Assembly (NCBI RefSeq): GCF_008580665.1 | Contig: NZ_BKDJ01000011.1 | Coordinates: 1-64,000 of the forward strand | Direction: 5' to 3' | Origin: Zafaria cholistanensis | GTDB taxonomy: Bacteria > Actinomycetota > Actinomycetes > Actinomycetales > Micrococcaceae | DNA length: 64,000 nt | Shown: piece by piece, positions 27,346 through 36,585 of the stretch | Numbering within the stretch: the first letter of the stretch is position 1 | Layout: each line of letters starts with the position of its first letter | The notes under the pieces: model-generated | Databases searched by the model: none | The model's input: the letters and a program-made list of their open reading frames with translations, nothing else | What the model was told of the DNA's origin: nothing | Position numbers and translations under genes: made by a program

Positions 27346-27864
27346 TCAGGTGTTCGCGGCGCGGTGCTTGGCGGCCAGCACCAGGTAGGTCTCGGCATTG
27401 CGGCGGACCGATTCCACCTCGTCGTCGGTCAGTTCGCGGCGCACCTTCGCGGGTACGCCCGCCACCAGGGAGCGCGGCGGCACCACTGTCCCCTCAAGGA
27501 CCAGGGCCCCAGCCGCCACCAGTGACTCCTCACCGATGACCGCGCGGTTCATGATGGTCGCGCTCATCCCCACCAGAGTATTGTCTCCGATCGTGCAGCC
27601 GTGGATGACGGCCGAATGGCCCACGGAGACGCCGGAGCCGACGGTGCAGGGGACCCCGCGGTCGGCGTGCACCACGACATTGTCCTGCAGGTTGCTGTTG
27701 GGGCCGATGCGGATGGGCGCGGAGTCCCCGCGGACGGAGACCCCGTAGAACGCGCTCGATCCCGGCGCCATTCCCACGTCGCCTGAGAGGGTCGCGGTCG
27801 GTGCTATGAAGGCGTCTGCGGCGACCTGCGGGGTCGCGCCGTCAATGGTGACAATGGGGCTCAT
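27346..27864 (-). CDS. Gamma carbonic anhydrase/LbH hexapeptide protein
   Basis: The 172-residue left-handed beta-helix protein has hexapeptide repeats throughout and zinc-ligand histidines in the usual gamma-CA positions: NVVVHADRG and VGHSAVIHGCTIG. The Arg/Asp structural motif SVRGDSAPIRIG is present, and the C-terminal helix starts VAGVPAKVRRELTDDEVE. YrdA/PaaY-type proteins of this group are metal-dependent, but carbonic anhydrase activity is not always shown. It precedes nothing on the same strand before a strong hairpin. Confidence 0.88.
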   Translation of the reverse strand: MSPIVTIDGATPQVAADAFIAPTATLSGDVGMAPGSSAFYGVSVRGDSAPIRIGPNSNLQDNVVVHADRGVPCTVGSGVSVGHSAVIHGCTIGDNTLVGMSATIMNRAVIGEESLVAAGALVLEGTVVPPRSLVAGVPAKVRRELTDDEVESVRRNAETYLVLAAKHRAANT

Positions 27865-27948
27865 GGGAGGATCCTAGCCGTGCTGCAGGCACGGCGCCCG
27901 GAGATGGAAGGCTGAGGACGCCGTGCGCGGACGCGCTGGATTCAGTAC

Positions 27949-29166
27949 CTAGAGGTTCCGGCCGGGGTCGGGCAGGCGGCCCAGCAGGGCGTACTCGCCG
28001 ACCTCGTGCCGCTTGTGGGCGGCGGGGTCGTGCAGTTTGTGGCGGTGGGCGTTGCGCCAGAAAATGTCCAGGCCCGTCTTGTTGGACGTCGCGGGGCTCC
28101 CCGACACCTCGAACACCCGGTCCACAATCTCCAGTGCGACGGCGGCGGCGCTCTGTTTCGCGGCGCAGACCCGCACCGCGACTTCCCCGCGCTCCTGCGC
28201 GCTCAGGGCGTCCGGGTTCCCGTGCACCAGCGTGGAAAGCCGGGCGTCCACGGCGTCGGTCAGGGCCTGTGCCGCCCACAGCCTGGACTGCAGGTCCCCA
28301 AAGGTCTCCAGCGCATAGTCCTGCGTCCCGGTCTCCCGGGCCCGCTCCCCGCCGGCCGAAGCCTCAGAGCGGGCGCATTCCAGCGCGGTACGCAGCGCGC
28401 CCTGGGCAATGCCGATGTAGATTTCCGCATAGATCTGCTGGGCCAGGGGGACGCCGAGGGTGTTGTGGGCGGCGGTGGCCGGATAGCGGGCGGCGCGCTC
28501 CCAGCCCACCTCGACATCGACCAGCACTGCGGTGCCCTGCGGCGCGGACTGCGGGTCCGGTTCGCCCGTGGGGGCCGTAAAGGCGATGCCGGTTTGGCGG
28601 GTCGGGGCAATGGCGAACACGCGGGTGCCGTCGGCCTCCAGGCCCTCCAGCACCAGCAGGTCCGAAGCGGCCGCCCCGGAGGAGAAGGACTTGCGCCCGT
28701 TGAAATACAGGCGCCCGCGGCGTTCCCCGACCTGCACCGTCCCTTCACCGGGATCGGTCACGGCGCCAAAGAACAGATTGTTGCGGGTGTAAAGATCCTC
28801 GATCGCGGAGATCTGGGCTTTGGTCCCGGCCAGCCGCACCGACCATGCCCAGAGCAGGTGGCAGCCCAGCAGTTCGCCAACCGAGGCGCAGCCGGCGGAG
28901 ACCGCGCGGATCGCGCGCAGGGCGGTGGACCAGGTCTGTCCGCCGCCTCCGGCGGAAACCGGACCCAGCATGACGGTCAGCCCGGACTCCTTCAGGAGGG
29001 CCACTTGGGCCTCGGGCGACAGGCCGCCGCGGTCTTGGTCCACCACGTGGGCGGCCAGCAGGGCGGCAACATCTTCGGCCCGGGCAAGCCATTCCGGGGT
29101 GGTTCGGGGCAGGGAACGTCCTGCTTGGAGGGATTCGGTCAACGCATCATTCACAACGGTGGCCAA
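27949..29166 (-). CDS. Acyl-CoA dehydrogenase-fold flavin monooxygenase, SfnB/DszC-like
   Basis: The 405-residue protein has the three-domain acyl-CoA dehydrogenase fold. LYFNGRKSFSSGAAASDLLV replaces the usual substrate loop in the way seen in SfnB, DszC and related FMNH2-dependent sulfur-acquisition oxygenases, and the C-terminal SGSPATSNKTGLDIFWRN is typical of that branch. It would need reduced flavin from a partner reductase; a candidate lies at 5 kb. The start is TTG 29166, with GAAGGAC placed 6 nt upstream. The sulfur role is inferred from family resemblance only. Confidence 0.75.
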   Translation of the reverse strand: MATVVNDALTESLQAGRSLPRTTPEWLARAEDVAALLAAHVVDQDRGGLSPEAQVALLKESGLTVMLGPVSAGGGGQTWSTALRAIRAVSAGCASVGELLGCHLLWAWSVRLAGTKAQISAIEDLYTRNNLFFGAVTDPGEGTVQVGERRGRLYFNGRKSFSSGAAASDLLVLEGLEADGTRVFAIAPTRQTGIAFTAPTGEPDPQSAPQGTAVLVDVEVGWERAARYPATAAHNTLGVPLAQQIYAEIYIGIAQGALRTALECARSEASAGGERARETGTQDYALETFGDLQSRLWAAQALTDAVDARLSTLVHGNPDALSAQERGEVAVRVCAAKQSAAAVALEIVDRVFEVSGSPATSNKTGLDIFWRNAHRHKLHDPAAHKRHEVGEYALLGRLPDPGRNL

Positions 29167-29314
29167 GTACTGTCCTTCGGTGTGGGGCGGATACCCGGCC
29201 CGCGCGGCGGTCCGGGGCGCCGGACGAAAACGGCGCTCTCCCCATGGGTACCACATGTGATGGCCGGCACATAGGGATAGGGGAGAATTTGTGCATCCGA
29301 TGGGGCAATGTGAC

Positions 29315-29335
29315 GTATTCCGGTACCCGAAATAC
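29315..29335. promoter_or_regulatory. 21-nt imperfect palindrome upstream of the SfnB/DszC-like gene
   Basis: GTATT at one end mirrors AATAC at the other around CCGGTACCCG; 16 of 21 positions are symmetric. A second small palindrome, CCGATCGG, lies at 29346-29353. Both are in the 289-bp spacer between purU and the flavoprotein gene. Confidence 0.4.
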
Positions 29336-29455
29336 CACTTTCCGCCCGATCGGTCGGTTGACAAGGGCTTGAGCGGCAAAAAGGACCAGCGAAGGAAGCC
29401 GCGCACGTGTCCCGGCGTGTGCGTGCGCTGAAAGGGCGCCGGTCGGGGAATGGCG

Positions 29456-30307
29456 TCAGTTGAAGACGACGGTACGGTGGCCGTCCAGCAGGACGCGGCG
29501 CTGGGCGTGCCACTGCACCGCGTGCGCCAGGGTGCGGGCCTCGACGTCGCGGCCCATGGCCACGAACTGTTCGGCCGTGCGCGCATGGTTGACCCGGATG
29601 ACTTCCTGCTCGATGATCGGGCCCTCGTCCAGGTCCGCCGTCACGTAGTGGGCGGTGGCGCCAATCAGCTTGACGCCGCGCGCGTACGCCTGGTGGTACG
29701 GCCTGGCTCCCTTGAAGGAGGGCAGGAAGGAGTGGTGGATGTTGATTGCGCGCCCCTGCAGGGACCGGCAGAGGTCGTCGGAGAGGATCTGCATGTACCG
29801 GGCCAGCACCACCAGTTCGATGTCGTGCGCGGCCACCAGCTCCAGCAGCCGGGCCTCGGCGTCGGCCTTGGTGGCGGGGGTGACCGGAATGTGCACGAAC
29901 GGAACCCCGTAGAAGTCGGCCATCGGCTTCAGGTCCAGGTGGTTGGAAACAATCACCGGAACCTCGATCGGCAGGGTGCCGGTGCGCTGCTGGAACAGCA
30001 GGGCGTTGAGCGCGTGCCCTTCCTTGGAGCACATGATGAGGGTGCGCAGCGGGCGGTCCTCCGCGTAGACGCCCAGGTTCATCCTGAACTCCCGGGACAC
30101 CGGGGCCAGCGCCGCGTTCAGCGCGTCCTCGCCCTCCGGGGTGGAGACCGCGACCCGCATGAAGAATGCCCCGCTTTCGGGGCTCTCGAACTGCTGGGAC
30201 TCGGTGATGTTGCATCCGGCCTGCAGCAGGGCCCCGGAGACGGCATGCACGATCCCGGGACGGTCGGCGCAGGACAGGGTCACGATGAAGTTCTGGGTGC
30301 TGGTCAC
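29456..30307 (-). CDS. purU: Formyltetrahydrofolate deformylase
   Basis: The 283-residue enzyme hydrolyses 10-formyl-THF to formate and THF, balancing the one-carbon pool. It has an N-terminal ACT domain (FIVTLSCADRPGIVHAVSG) followed by a PurN-like catalytic domain with INIHHSFLPSFKGARPY and GATAHYVTADLDEGPII carrying the His and Asp. The GTG start 30307 has no Shine-Dalgarno; TAGAAT on the minus strand (30314-30319) ends 6 nt upstream, so the mRNA is probably leaderless. It diverges from the riboswitch-controlled glyA-folD operon. Confidence 0.95.
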   Translation of the reverse strand: MTSTQNFIVTLSCADRPGIVHAVSGALLQAGCNITESQQFESPESGAFFMRVAVSTPEGEDALNAALAPVSREFRMNLGVYAEDRPLRTLIMCSKEGHALNALLFQQRTGTLPIEVPVIVSNHLDLKPMADFYGVPFVHIPVTPATKADAEARLLELVAAHDIELVVLARYMQILSDDLCRSLQGRAINIHHSFLPSFKGARPYHQAYARGVKLIGATAHYVTADLDEGPIIEQEVIRVNHARTAEQFVAMGRDVEARTLAHAVQWHAQRRVLLDGHRTVVFN

Positions 30308-30397
30308 CCGGAAATTCTACTGGGGGCGGGCGCCGCGCCGCCGCGCCCGGGTGCGGGTGAGGCGGCTCACGTTTCCGCGGCTTGGTGCCTTCTCCGA

Positions 30398-30403
30398 TAG
30401 CAT
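30398..30403 (+). promoter_or_regulatory. Likely -10 element of the glyA-folD operon (TAGCAT)
   Basis: It would place the transcription start near 30410, exactly at the 5' end of the riboswitch aptamer. No good -35 match is visible. Confidence 0.45.
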
Positions 30404-30407
30404 GGAA

Positions 30408-30487
30408 CCCGTCGCGACTGGCGTTGGGTGGATGACCACCGGGGAGCGGCACGAGCGTCGACCACGGACCGCGCGCCTGGGCCCGTG
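30408..30487 (+). ncRNA. ZTP (pfl) riboswitch
   Basis: The leader contains the conserved pfl blocks in order: GCGACTGGCG (30413-30422), a GGTGG...CCACC stem, ACCACCGGGGAGCG (30435-30448), and after a variable insert CCGCGCGCCTGGGC (30469-30482). Known pfl RNAs bind ZTP/AICAR-type ribotides that accumulate when 10-formyl-THF is short, and switch on one-carbon genes. Here the downstream genes are glyA and folD, which make 5,10-methylene- and 10-formyl-THF. The expression platform between 30488 and the Shine-Dalgarno at 30551 is not resolved. Confidence 0.9.
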
Positions 30488-30565
30488 GAGCATGTTTCGG
30501 CTGCGTGCCGAGAACCTGACCCAGCCCGCTTCGTACCACGATTCCGCCCCCAGGAGATTACACAC

Positions 30566-31855
30566 GTGAGCAATGAGAACACCGTGACCAACCAGTCCCT
30601 CGCCGAGGTCGATCCGGAAATTGCCGCCGTCCTCACCGACGAGCTCGGACGCCAGCGCAACACCCTTGAGATGATCGCCTCGGAGAACTTCGCCCCGCGC
30701 GCTGTCCTCGAGGCCCAGGGTTCCGTCCTGACCAACAAGTACGCCGAGGGCTACCCGGGCCGCCGCTACTACGGTGGCTGCGAGTTTGTCGATGTCGCCG
30801 AGAACCTCGCGATCGACCGCGTCAAATCCCTCTTTGGGGCCAAGTTCGCCAACGTCCAGCCGCACTCGGGCGCCTCCGCCAACGCCGCGGCGCTCGCGGC
30901 GATGATCAAGCCCGGCGACAAGATGCTTGGCCTCTCGCTGGCCCACGGCGGGCACCTGACCCACGGCATGAAGCTGAACTTCTCCGGCAAGCTCTACGAG
31001 GTCGCCGCCTACGAGGTCGAGGCCGACACCTTCCGCATCGACATGGACAAGCTGCGCGAGCAGGCGCTTCGCGAACGCCCCCAGGTGATCGTCGCCGGCT
31101 GGTCGGCCTACCCGCGCCAGCTGGACTTCGCCGCGTTCCGCTCCATCGCCGACGAGGTCGGCGCGCTGTTCTGGACCGATATGGCGCACTTTGCCGGCCT
31201 GGTGGCCGCCGGGCTGCACCCGAACCCGGTCCCCTACTCCGACGTGGTCACCTCCACCGTGCACAAGACCCTCGCCGGCCCGCGCTCGGGCATCATCCTC
31301 TCCAACGAGGCGGAGATGGCGAAGAAGATCAACTCCAATGTCTTCCCCGGCCAGCAGGGCGGCCCGCTCATGCACGCCGTTGCGGGCAAGGCCGTGGCCT
31401 TCAAGATCGCCGCCTCCGAGGAGTTCAAGGAGCGCCAGGAGCGCACCCTTGAGGGTGCGCGGATCCTGGCCGAGCGCCTGACCGCGTCCGACGTCGTGGA
31501 GGCCGGCGTGTCCGTCCTCACCGGCGGCACCGATGTGCACCTGGTCCTCGTGGACCTGCGCAATTCGCAGCTGGACGGCAAGCAGGCCGAAGACCTGCTG
31601 CACGAGGTCGGCATCACCGTGAACCGCAACTCCGTGCCGTTCGACCCGCGTCCGCCGATGGTCACCTCCGGCCTGCGCATCGGCACCCCGGCGCTGGCGA
31701 CCCGCGGCTTCGGTGCTGCCGAGTTCACCGAGGTCTCCGAGATCATCGCCACCGCCCTGAAGGACGGCGCCGCCACCGACGTCCAGGCCCTGAAGGCCCG
31801 CGTCGACAAGCTGGCCGCCTCCTTCCCGCTCTACCCGGGCCTGGAGCAGTGGTAA
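30566..31855 (+). CDS. glyA: Serine hydroxymethyltransferase
   Basis: The 429-residue PLP enzyme converts serine and THF to glycine and 5,10-methylene-THF. Motifs: [35 protein letters not shown], and the Schiff-base Lys234 in [16 protein letters not shown] 30566 has CAGGAG at 30551-30556. It lies behind a ZTP riboswitch and 5 nt ahead of folD, so both respond together to folate one-carbon status. Confidence 0.97.
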   Translation: MSNENTVTNQSLAEVDPEIAAVLTDELGRQRNTLEMIASENFAPRAVLEAQGSVLTNKYAEGYPGRRYYGGCEFVDVAENLAIDRVKSLFGAKFANVQPHSGASANAAALAAMIKPGDKMLGLSLAHGGHLTHGMKLNFSGKLYEVAAYEVEADTFRIDMDKLREQALRERPQVIVAGWSAYPRQLDFAAFRSIADEVGALFWTDMAHFAGLVAAGLHPNPVPYSDVVTSTVHKTLAGPRSGIILSNEAEMAKKINSNVFPGQQGGPLMHAVAGKAVAFKIAASEEFKERQERTLEGARILAERLTASDVVEAGVSVLTGGTDVHLVLVDLRNSQLDGKQAEDLLHEVGITVNRNSVPFDPRPPMVTSGLRIGTPALATRGFGAAEFTEVSEIIATALKDGAATDVQALKARVDKLAASFPLYPGLEQW

Positions 31856-31860
31856 AGCCG

Positions 31861-32766
31861 ATGCCTGCACAGATTCTTGACGGCCGGGCCACGGCCGCCG
31901 CGATCAAGGACGAGCTGGCCGGGCGGGTCGCCACGCTGAAGGCCCAGGGGATCGTCCCGGGCCTGGGCACCGTTCTGGTGGGCGAGGACCCCGGATCCCA
32001 GTGGTACGTCGGCGGCAAGCACAAGGACTGCGCCGAGGTCGGCATCCAGTCCATCCGCCGGGACCTGCCGGAATCCACCACGCAGGAAGAGTTGCTGGAG
32101 GTGATCGCCGAGCTGAACGCCAACCCCGAATGCACCGGGTACATCGTCCAGCTGCCGCTGCCCAAGCACATTGACCAGGACGTCATCCTTGAGGCCATGG
32201 ACCCGGCCAAGGACGCCGACGGCCTGCACCCGATGAACCTGGGCCGCCTGGTCGCCAACGTCAACCGGCCGATGGTCTCTCCGCTGCCGTGCACCCCCAA
32301 GGGCTGCGTTGTGCTGTTGGAGCGCAACGGTATCGACCTCAGCGGAAAGCGCGTCGTCGTCGTGGGCCGCGGCGTCACCATCGGCCGTCCGATCGGACTG
32401 CTGCTGACCCGCCGCGACGTCAACGCGACCGTGGTCCTGGCCCACACCGGGACCGTGGACCTGGCCGCCGAGCTGCGCCGGGCCGACGTCGTCATCGCAG
32501 CCGCCGGGGTGCCGCACATGATCAAGGCCGAGGACCTCAAGCCCGGCGCGATCGTGCTGGACGTGGGCGTTTCCCGCGTCGACGACGGCAGCGGCAAGGC
32601 AGTGGTGACCGGCGATGTGGACCCGGCCGCCGCCGACGTCGCCGCCTGGCTTTCCCCCAACCCGGGCGGCGTGGGTCCGATGACCCGCGCCATGCTGCTG
32701 GCCAACGTGGTCGAGGCCGCCGAACGCCAGGCCGCCACAACCCAGGTCGAGGCCGGCACCGCCTAG
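31861..32766 (+). CDS. folD: Methylene-THF dehydrogenase/methenyl-THF cyclohydrolase
   Basis: The 301-residue bifunctional enzyme oxidises 5,10-methylene-THF to methenyl-THF and hydrolyses it to 10-formyl-THF. The folate site has YVGGKHKDC with the catalytic Lys; [24 protein letters not shown] and [17 protein letters not shown] (the NADP loop) are all in place. ATG 31861 follows the glyA stop by 5 nt. Its product feeds PurN and PurH, both encoded in this window. Confidence 0.97.
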   Translation: MPAQILDGRATAAAIKDELAGRVATLKAQGIVPGLGTVLVGEDPGSQWYVGGKHKDCAEVGIQSIRRDLPESTTQEELLEVIAELNANPECTGYIVQLPLPKHIDQDVILEAMDPAKDADGLHPMNLGRLVANVNRPMVSPLPCTPKGCVVLLERNGIDLSGKRVVVVGRGVTIGRPIGLLLTRRDVNATVVLAHTGTVDLAAELRRADVVIAAAGVPHMIKAEDLKPGAIVLDVGVSRVDDGSGKAVVTGDVDPAAADVAAWLSPNPGGVGPMTRAMLLANVVEAAERQAATTQVEAGTA

Positions 32767-32802
32767 CTGCACCGCCGGCGCGCAGCATCACCAGCGCCAC
32801 CA

Positions 32803-32842
32803 CGCCGCGGCCCCCACCGGTTTTCCGGTGGGGGCCGCGGCG
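32803..32842 (+). terminator. glyA-folD operon terminator
   Basis: Perfect 18-bp stem (32803-32820 with 32825-32842) with a TTTT loop, 37 nt after the folD stop. Confidence 0.88.
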
Positions 32843-32855
32843 TTCCTGTCCGGCT

Positions 32856-32906
32856 CCCCGTTTGCCCGGCCATCCCGTTTGCCCGGCCATCCCGTTTGTC
32901 CGGCCT
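32856..32906. repeat. 17-bp tandem repeat, 3 copies
   Basis: TCCCGTTTGCCCGGCCA-type units at 32856, 32873 and 32890, directly behind the folD terminator. Confidence 0.88.
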
Positions 32907-33058
32907 GCGTTTGCCCCACCATCCCGATCCGCCTTGCCCTGTGCAAGGCGGGTCCCCGGTGGTACAAAGAGGCTGGGTGCCGCAGCCGGCCCCGTGCAGA
33001 CAGCCTCCGCGGTCCTGCTGGAGGAATTACCCGCCATTGGGAACGAGGTTCGCGAGCC

Positions 33059-33658
33059 ATGGACACCATGCAGGTCTTCTGGATCATCGTCGCCGCTGTT
33101 GTGCTCATTGTGCTGGCCGTTGTCATCGCCAGGACCTCCGGAGCGGCGCGGCGCAAGCGCCACGCCCACGAGGCGCAGCAGCACCGGGAGGAGGCCCTCC
33201 GGCTGCAGGAGGAGGCTGCGGAACGGGACAGGGCTGCCCGCCAGCATGAGGTCGAGGCCCGCCGCGCCAGCCTTCATGCCGAGGAAGCCGCGCTGCGGTT
33301 GGACGAGGCCAACCTTGAGGTCGAGCGCAAGCGCCGGGCGGCCCAGCGGCTCCAACAGGAGGCACAGGAGGCCCGCGGCACCATGGCCGAGGAAGAGCGC
33401 AAGGCCGAGGCCCTGGAACCGGCGGATTCCGCCGGCCCGAACGCACCGGCCCGGGAGTCGGAAGCCCGAACATCGATGGCCCACGAGCCTGCGGCCCACG
33501 AGCCGCCAACCGGAAAGGCGGTCCACGAGCCGTCCGCCCGGGAGACGGGGCAGGGCCCGGGGCAGGAGGCGCGGGGAACGGAACGGGGCACGACCCAAGA
33601 TGCGGGCGGCCCGGACCAGGAACCCAAGGGGCCCTCCCGCAGCGGAGACGGAGCCTAG
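33059..33658 (+). CDS. Membrane-anchored coiled-coil protein of unknown function
   Basis: The 199-residue protein has an N-terminal transmembrane helix (about residues 5-26, VFWIIVAAVVLIVLAVVIAR). A highly charged Glu/Arg/Ala-rich coiled coil follows to about residue 120, then a disordered tail with AHEP-like repeats. Topology resembles actinobacterial proteins with cytoplasmic coiled coils, but no family is certain. ATG 33059 has a weak GAGG upstream. The stop shares CTAG (33655-33658) with the stop of the convergent copper ATPase gene. Confidence 0.6.
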   Translation: MDTMQVFWIIVAAVVLIVLAVVIARTSGAARRKRHAHEAQQHREEALRLQEEAAERDRAARQHEVEARRASLHAEEAALRLDEANLEVERKRRAAQRLQQEAQEARGTMAEEERKAEALEPADSAGPNAPARESEARTSMAHEPAAHEPPTGKAVHEPSARETGQGPGQEARGTERGTTQDAGGPDQEPKGPSRSGDGA

Positions 33659-35787
33659 CGAAGGCGGTCCGGATCGAGGTCGATGCGGCGCAGCAGTTGC
33701 GCGTTCAGAGCGACGACGATGGTGGACGCGGACATCAGGATGGCGGCGGCAGCGGGGGACAGCACCACCCCGGCGAAGGCCAGTATCCCGGCCGCCAGCG
33801 GGATAGCGAGAATGTTGTAGCCGGTCGCCCACAGGAGGTTTTGGACCATCTTGCGGTAGCTGGCCCGGGAAAGGTCGATCATCGACAGCACCGCCCGGGG
33901 ATCGTTCCCGGCCAGCACCACGCCGGCGGACTCCACGGCCACGTCGGTGCCGGCGCCGATGGCGATGCCCACCTCGGCCCGGGCCAGGGCTGGGGAGTCG
34001 TTCACGCCGTCGCCGACCATGGCGACCTTCAGGCCACGCCGCTGCAGCTCCAGGACCTTCTTGTCCTTGTCCTCCGGCAGGACCTCGGCGAACACTTCGT
34101 CGATGCCAAGGTCCCGGCCGACGGCCTCGGCGACCTGGCGCGCGTCACCGGTCACCAGGGCAACCTTGAGGCCGCGCCGCCGGAGGGCGGCAACGGCTGC
34201 GCGGGACTCGCCCCGCACCCTGTCCTCCAGGGCCAACGCCCCGATGATCCGCCCGTCGCGGACCACGTGCAGCACGCCCGCCCCGCGTTCCCTCCACGCG
34301 TCGACGGCGCCGTGAAGGGCCTCCGGAGTGCGCAGGCCGAGTTCCCTCAACATGTTTGGCCCGCCGACGGCCGCCTCGGTCCCGTCCACAGTGGCCTTGG
34401 CCCCGCGCCCGGTCAGCGAAATGAAGCCCGAACCCCGCAGGCCCAGGGCCCGGGCGGCCGCGTCCTCCCCGGCGGCCCGCACGATCGCGCGGGCGACGGG
34501 ATGCTCGCTGTCCGCCTCCACGGCCGCGGCCACCGCGAGCAGTTCCGCGGGGGCGACCCCGGGCACGGCGGCCGTGCCGGTGACCGCATGCCTGCCCTCC
34601 GTCAGCGTGCCGGTCTTGTCGAAGAGCACGACGTCGATGGTGCGCATGAGCTCCAGCGCCATCCGGTTCTTGATCAGCACCCCCGAGCGGGCGGCCCGCT
34701 CCGTGGAGATCGCGATGACCAGCGGGATCGCCAGGCCCAGTGCGTGCGGGCAGGCGATGACGAGAACGGTTACGGTCCGGACCACGGCCTCGTCCAGCCT
34801 TCCCGCGGCCGTCCAGGCGGTGAAGGTGATGAGCCCGGCGCCGAGGGCGAAGTGGAACAGCAGGGCTGCGGCCCGGTCCGCAAGGGCCTGCGCCCGCGAC
34901 GAAGACTCCTGGGCTTCGGCCACCAGGCGCTGGATCCCGGCCAGTGCCGTGTCCCCGCCGACGGCGGTTACCCGGACCCGCACGGAGCTGTCCGTGGCGA
35001 CCGTCCCGGCGACTACACGGTCCCCCATGCCCCGGGGGACCGTGCGGGACTCTCCGGTGATCATGGATTCGTCGAACGCGGCCCCGCCTTCGACGATCGT
35101 TCCGTCCGCGGGCACCCGGGCTCCGGAGCGGACCAGCACGACGTCGTCGACGGACAGTTCCGGTACCGGAACGGTGCGCACGCCTTCCGCCGTGACGAGG
35201 TCCGCCTCGTCCGGCAGCAGTGCGGCCAGGGCGTCCAGGGCGCCGGAAGCCGCTCCCAGGGCGCGCATCTCCATCCAATGGCCCAGCAGCATGATGACGA
35301 CCAGCAGTGCCAGCTCCCACCAAAAGTCCAGGTCGAACCCGCCGGTGCCCAGCGTCGTGCCCAGCGTGGTGGCCCACGAAGCGGCGAACGCCACGCTGAT
35401 CGCCAGGGCGATCAGCAGCATCATCCCGGGCTTGCGCGCCTTCAGTTCGGACACTCCACCCCTGAGGAAGGGGCCGCCCCCGTAGGCGAAGACCACCGTC
35501 CCCAGTACGGGGGCGACCCACACCGAACCCGGGAACTGCGGCAGGTGATAGCCCAGCAGGTGGGCGAACATCGGGCTGAAATACACCACCGGTACGGACA
35601 GGGCCAGGCAGAGCCAGAACCTGTTCCTGAACATCGCCGTGCTGTGCCCGGCATGCTGGCCGTGGCGGTGGACCGCGTGCTCCCTGTCCTCGGCCCCCAA
35701 GCCCGCCTGTCCGGCGATATGGCCCGCTGCCGGCGGGCCGGCCTCCCCGGACTGGCCTCCCTGGTGCGAATGGCGGGTGTGCTCCAT
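33655..35787 (-). CDS. copB: Copper-translocating P-type ATPase, CopB (P1B-3) type
   Basis: The 710-residue P1B ATPase starts with a His-rich cytosolic tail (HTRHSHQGG, HAVHRHGQHAGH) instead of CxxC metal-binding domains. It has the intramembrane motif CPH (VIACPHALGLAIP) that marks the CopB/P1B-3 class, the phosphatase loop TGES, the phosphorylation site DKTGTLTEG and the hinge GDGVNDSPALA. It expels copper ions. ATG 35787 has AAGGAAG upstream. An upstream in-frame extension would read through the CsoR operator and is rejected. It diverges from a copper-storage protein gene. Confidence 0.92.
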   Translation of the reverse strand: MEHTRHSHQGGQSGEAGPPAAGHIAGQAGLGAEDREHAVHRHGQHAGHSTAMFRNRFWLCLALSVPVVYFSPMFAHLLGYHLPQFPGSVWVAPVLGTVVFAYGGGPFLRGGVSELKARKPGMMLLIALAISVAFAASWATTLGTTLGTGGFDLDFWWELALLVVIMLLGHWMEMRALGAASGALDALAALLPDEADLVTAEGVRTVPVPELSVDDVVLVRSGARVPADGTIVEGGAAFDESMITGESRTVPRGMGDRVVAGTVATDSSVRVRVTAVGGDTALAGIQRLVAEAQESSSRAQALADRAAALLFHFALGAGLITFTAWTAAGRLDEAVVRTVTVLVIACPHALGLAIPLVIAISTERAARSGVLIKNRMALELMRTIDVVLFDKTGTLTEGRHAVTGTAAVPGVAPAELLAVAAAVEADSEHPVARAIVRAAGEDAAARALGLRGSGFISLTGRGAKATVDGTEAAVGGPNMLRELGLRTPEALHGAVDAWRERGAGVLHVVRDGRIIGALALEDRVRGESRAAVAALRRRGLKVALVTGDARQVAEAVGRDLGIDEVFAEVLPEDKDKKVLELQRRGLKVAMVGDGVNDSPALARAEVGIAIGAGTDVAVESAGVVLAGNDPRAVLSMIDLSRASYRKMVQNLLWATGYNILAIPLAAGILAFAGVVLSPAAAAILMSASTIVVALNAQLLRRIDLDPDRLR

Positions 35788-35857
35788 GGGCTTCCTTCCC
35801 GTTCCGGCGGCCCGCTCCCGGATGGCAGCCGCTCCGGGCCTGCCCCTGGCGCCGATT

Positions 35858-35874
35858 ATACCCCTTGGGGGTAT
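35858..35874. promoter_or_regulatory. CsoR-type copper operator
   Basis: ATACCCCTTGGGGGTAT is an almost perfect palindrome of the CsoR class (TACCCC...GGGGTA). It sits between copB and the divergent Cys-rich protein gene, and could control both. No csoR gene is in the window. Confidence 0.82.
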
Positions 35875-35972
35875 TAAGGGAAGGGTGTGAAACCTTCCCG
35901 AACGCCGGAGGCGGGGAGTAGGGTCGGGGACGGGGCCCATCAGAAAAAATCCGCTGGTAAAGGAGACAACCG

Positions 35973-36383
35973 ATGACGCTCCACGTGACCTCGATGCTTG
36001 ACACCCATCCCAAGGGCTTGGGCGGACTCGACAGGGACCGGCTCGCCGCCTGCATCGCGGCGTGCCTGGAATGCGCGGCCACCTGCACCGCCTGCGCCGA
36101 CTCCTGCCTGGGCGAGGACATGGTGGCCGACATGGTCAGGTGCATCCGCCTCAACGCCGACTGCGCCGACGTGTGCGCCGCGACCGGCGCAGTCCTGTCC
36201 CGGCAAACGGAACGGGATCCCGCCCTCACGCGGGCCCTTCTCGAGGCGTGCCGCACCGCATGCAAGGCGTGCGGCGATGAATGCGCCATGCATGGCGGCA
36301 TGCATGAGCACTGCCGGGTTTGTGCGGAGTCGTGCCGTCGCTGCGAGCAGGCCTGCGCGGAACTGCTCGCGTCCCTCGGCTGA
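35973..36383 (+). CDS. Four-helix Cys-rich copper-storage protein (Csp/DUF326-like)
   Basis: The 136-residue protein has 18 cysteines spaced along helices in CxxxC and CxxC patterns (for example AACIAACLECAATCTACADSC). This is typical of cytosolic Csp3-type four-helix bundles that line their core with thiolates and hold many Cu(I) ions. No signal peptide is seen. ATG 35973 follows AAAGGAGA at 35958-35965. Its promoter shares the CsoR-type operator with copB, so storage and efflux would be induced together. Confidence 0.9.
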   Translation: MTLHVTSMLDTHPKGLGGLDRDRLAACIAACLECAATCTACADSCLGEDMVADMVRCIRLNADCADVCAATGAVLSRQTERDPALTRALLEACRTACKACGDECAMHGGMHEHCRVCAESCRRCEQACAELLASLG

Positions 36384-36409
36384 CGCCGCTGGCCGCCTGA
36401 TCTGCTGAC

Positions 36410-36445
36410 CGCGGGTCGGGGCGCGGATCGGCGCCCCGACCCGCG
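36410..36445. terminator. Convergent terminator after the Csp gene
   Basis: Perfect 15-bp stem (36410-36424 with 36431-36445), 27 nt after the stop. Confidence 0.85.
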
Positions 36446-36531
36446 CCGTGCCGTGCCGGCTGCCGAAACCTGCTGCCCGGACCTTGCCCCCGGATCCGCC
36501 GAAGGGTGGATGTCCCGGCGCCCTGGGGGAT

Positions 36532-36585
36532 GTCCGGGTGCTAGGGGACGTCCGGGTGCTAGGGGACGTCCAGGCGCTCGGTGCC
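36532..36585. repeat. 18-bp tandem repeat, 3 copies, over a stop codon
   Basis: Units GTCCGGGTGCTAGGGGAC at 36532 and 36550 are identical; 36568 is divergent and coding. Each of the first two carries CTA, i.e. TAG on the minus strand, so the lipoprotein gene stop at 36559-36561 lies inside the array. Confidence 0.88.

Noticed and set aside
27190-27525. Plus-strand frame after the strong AT-rich promoter
   Set aside because: It runs antisense through the carbonic anhydrase gene and across the long hairpin, and has no ribosome-binding site or recognisable protein.
35788-35940. N-terminal extension of the copper ATPase
   Set aside because: It would read through the CsoR operator and promoter; ATG 35787 has a good ribosome-binding site and begins the His-rich tail.
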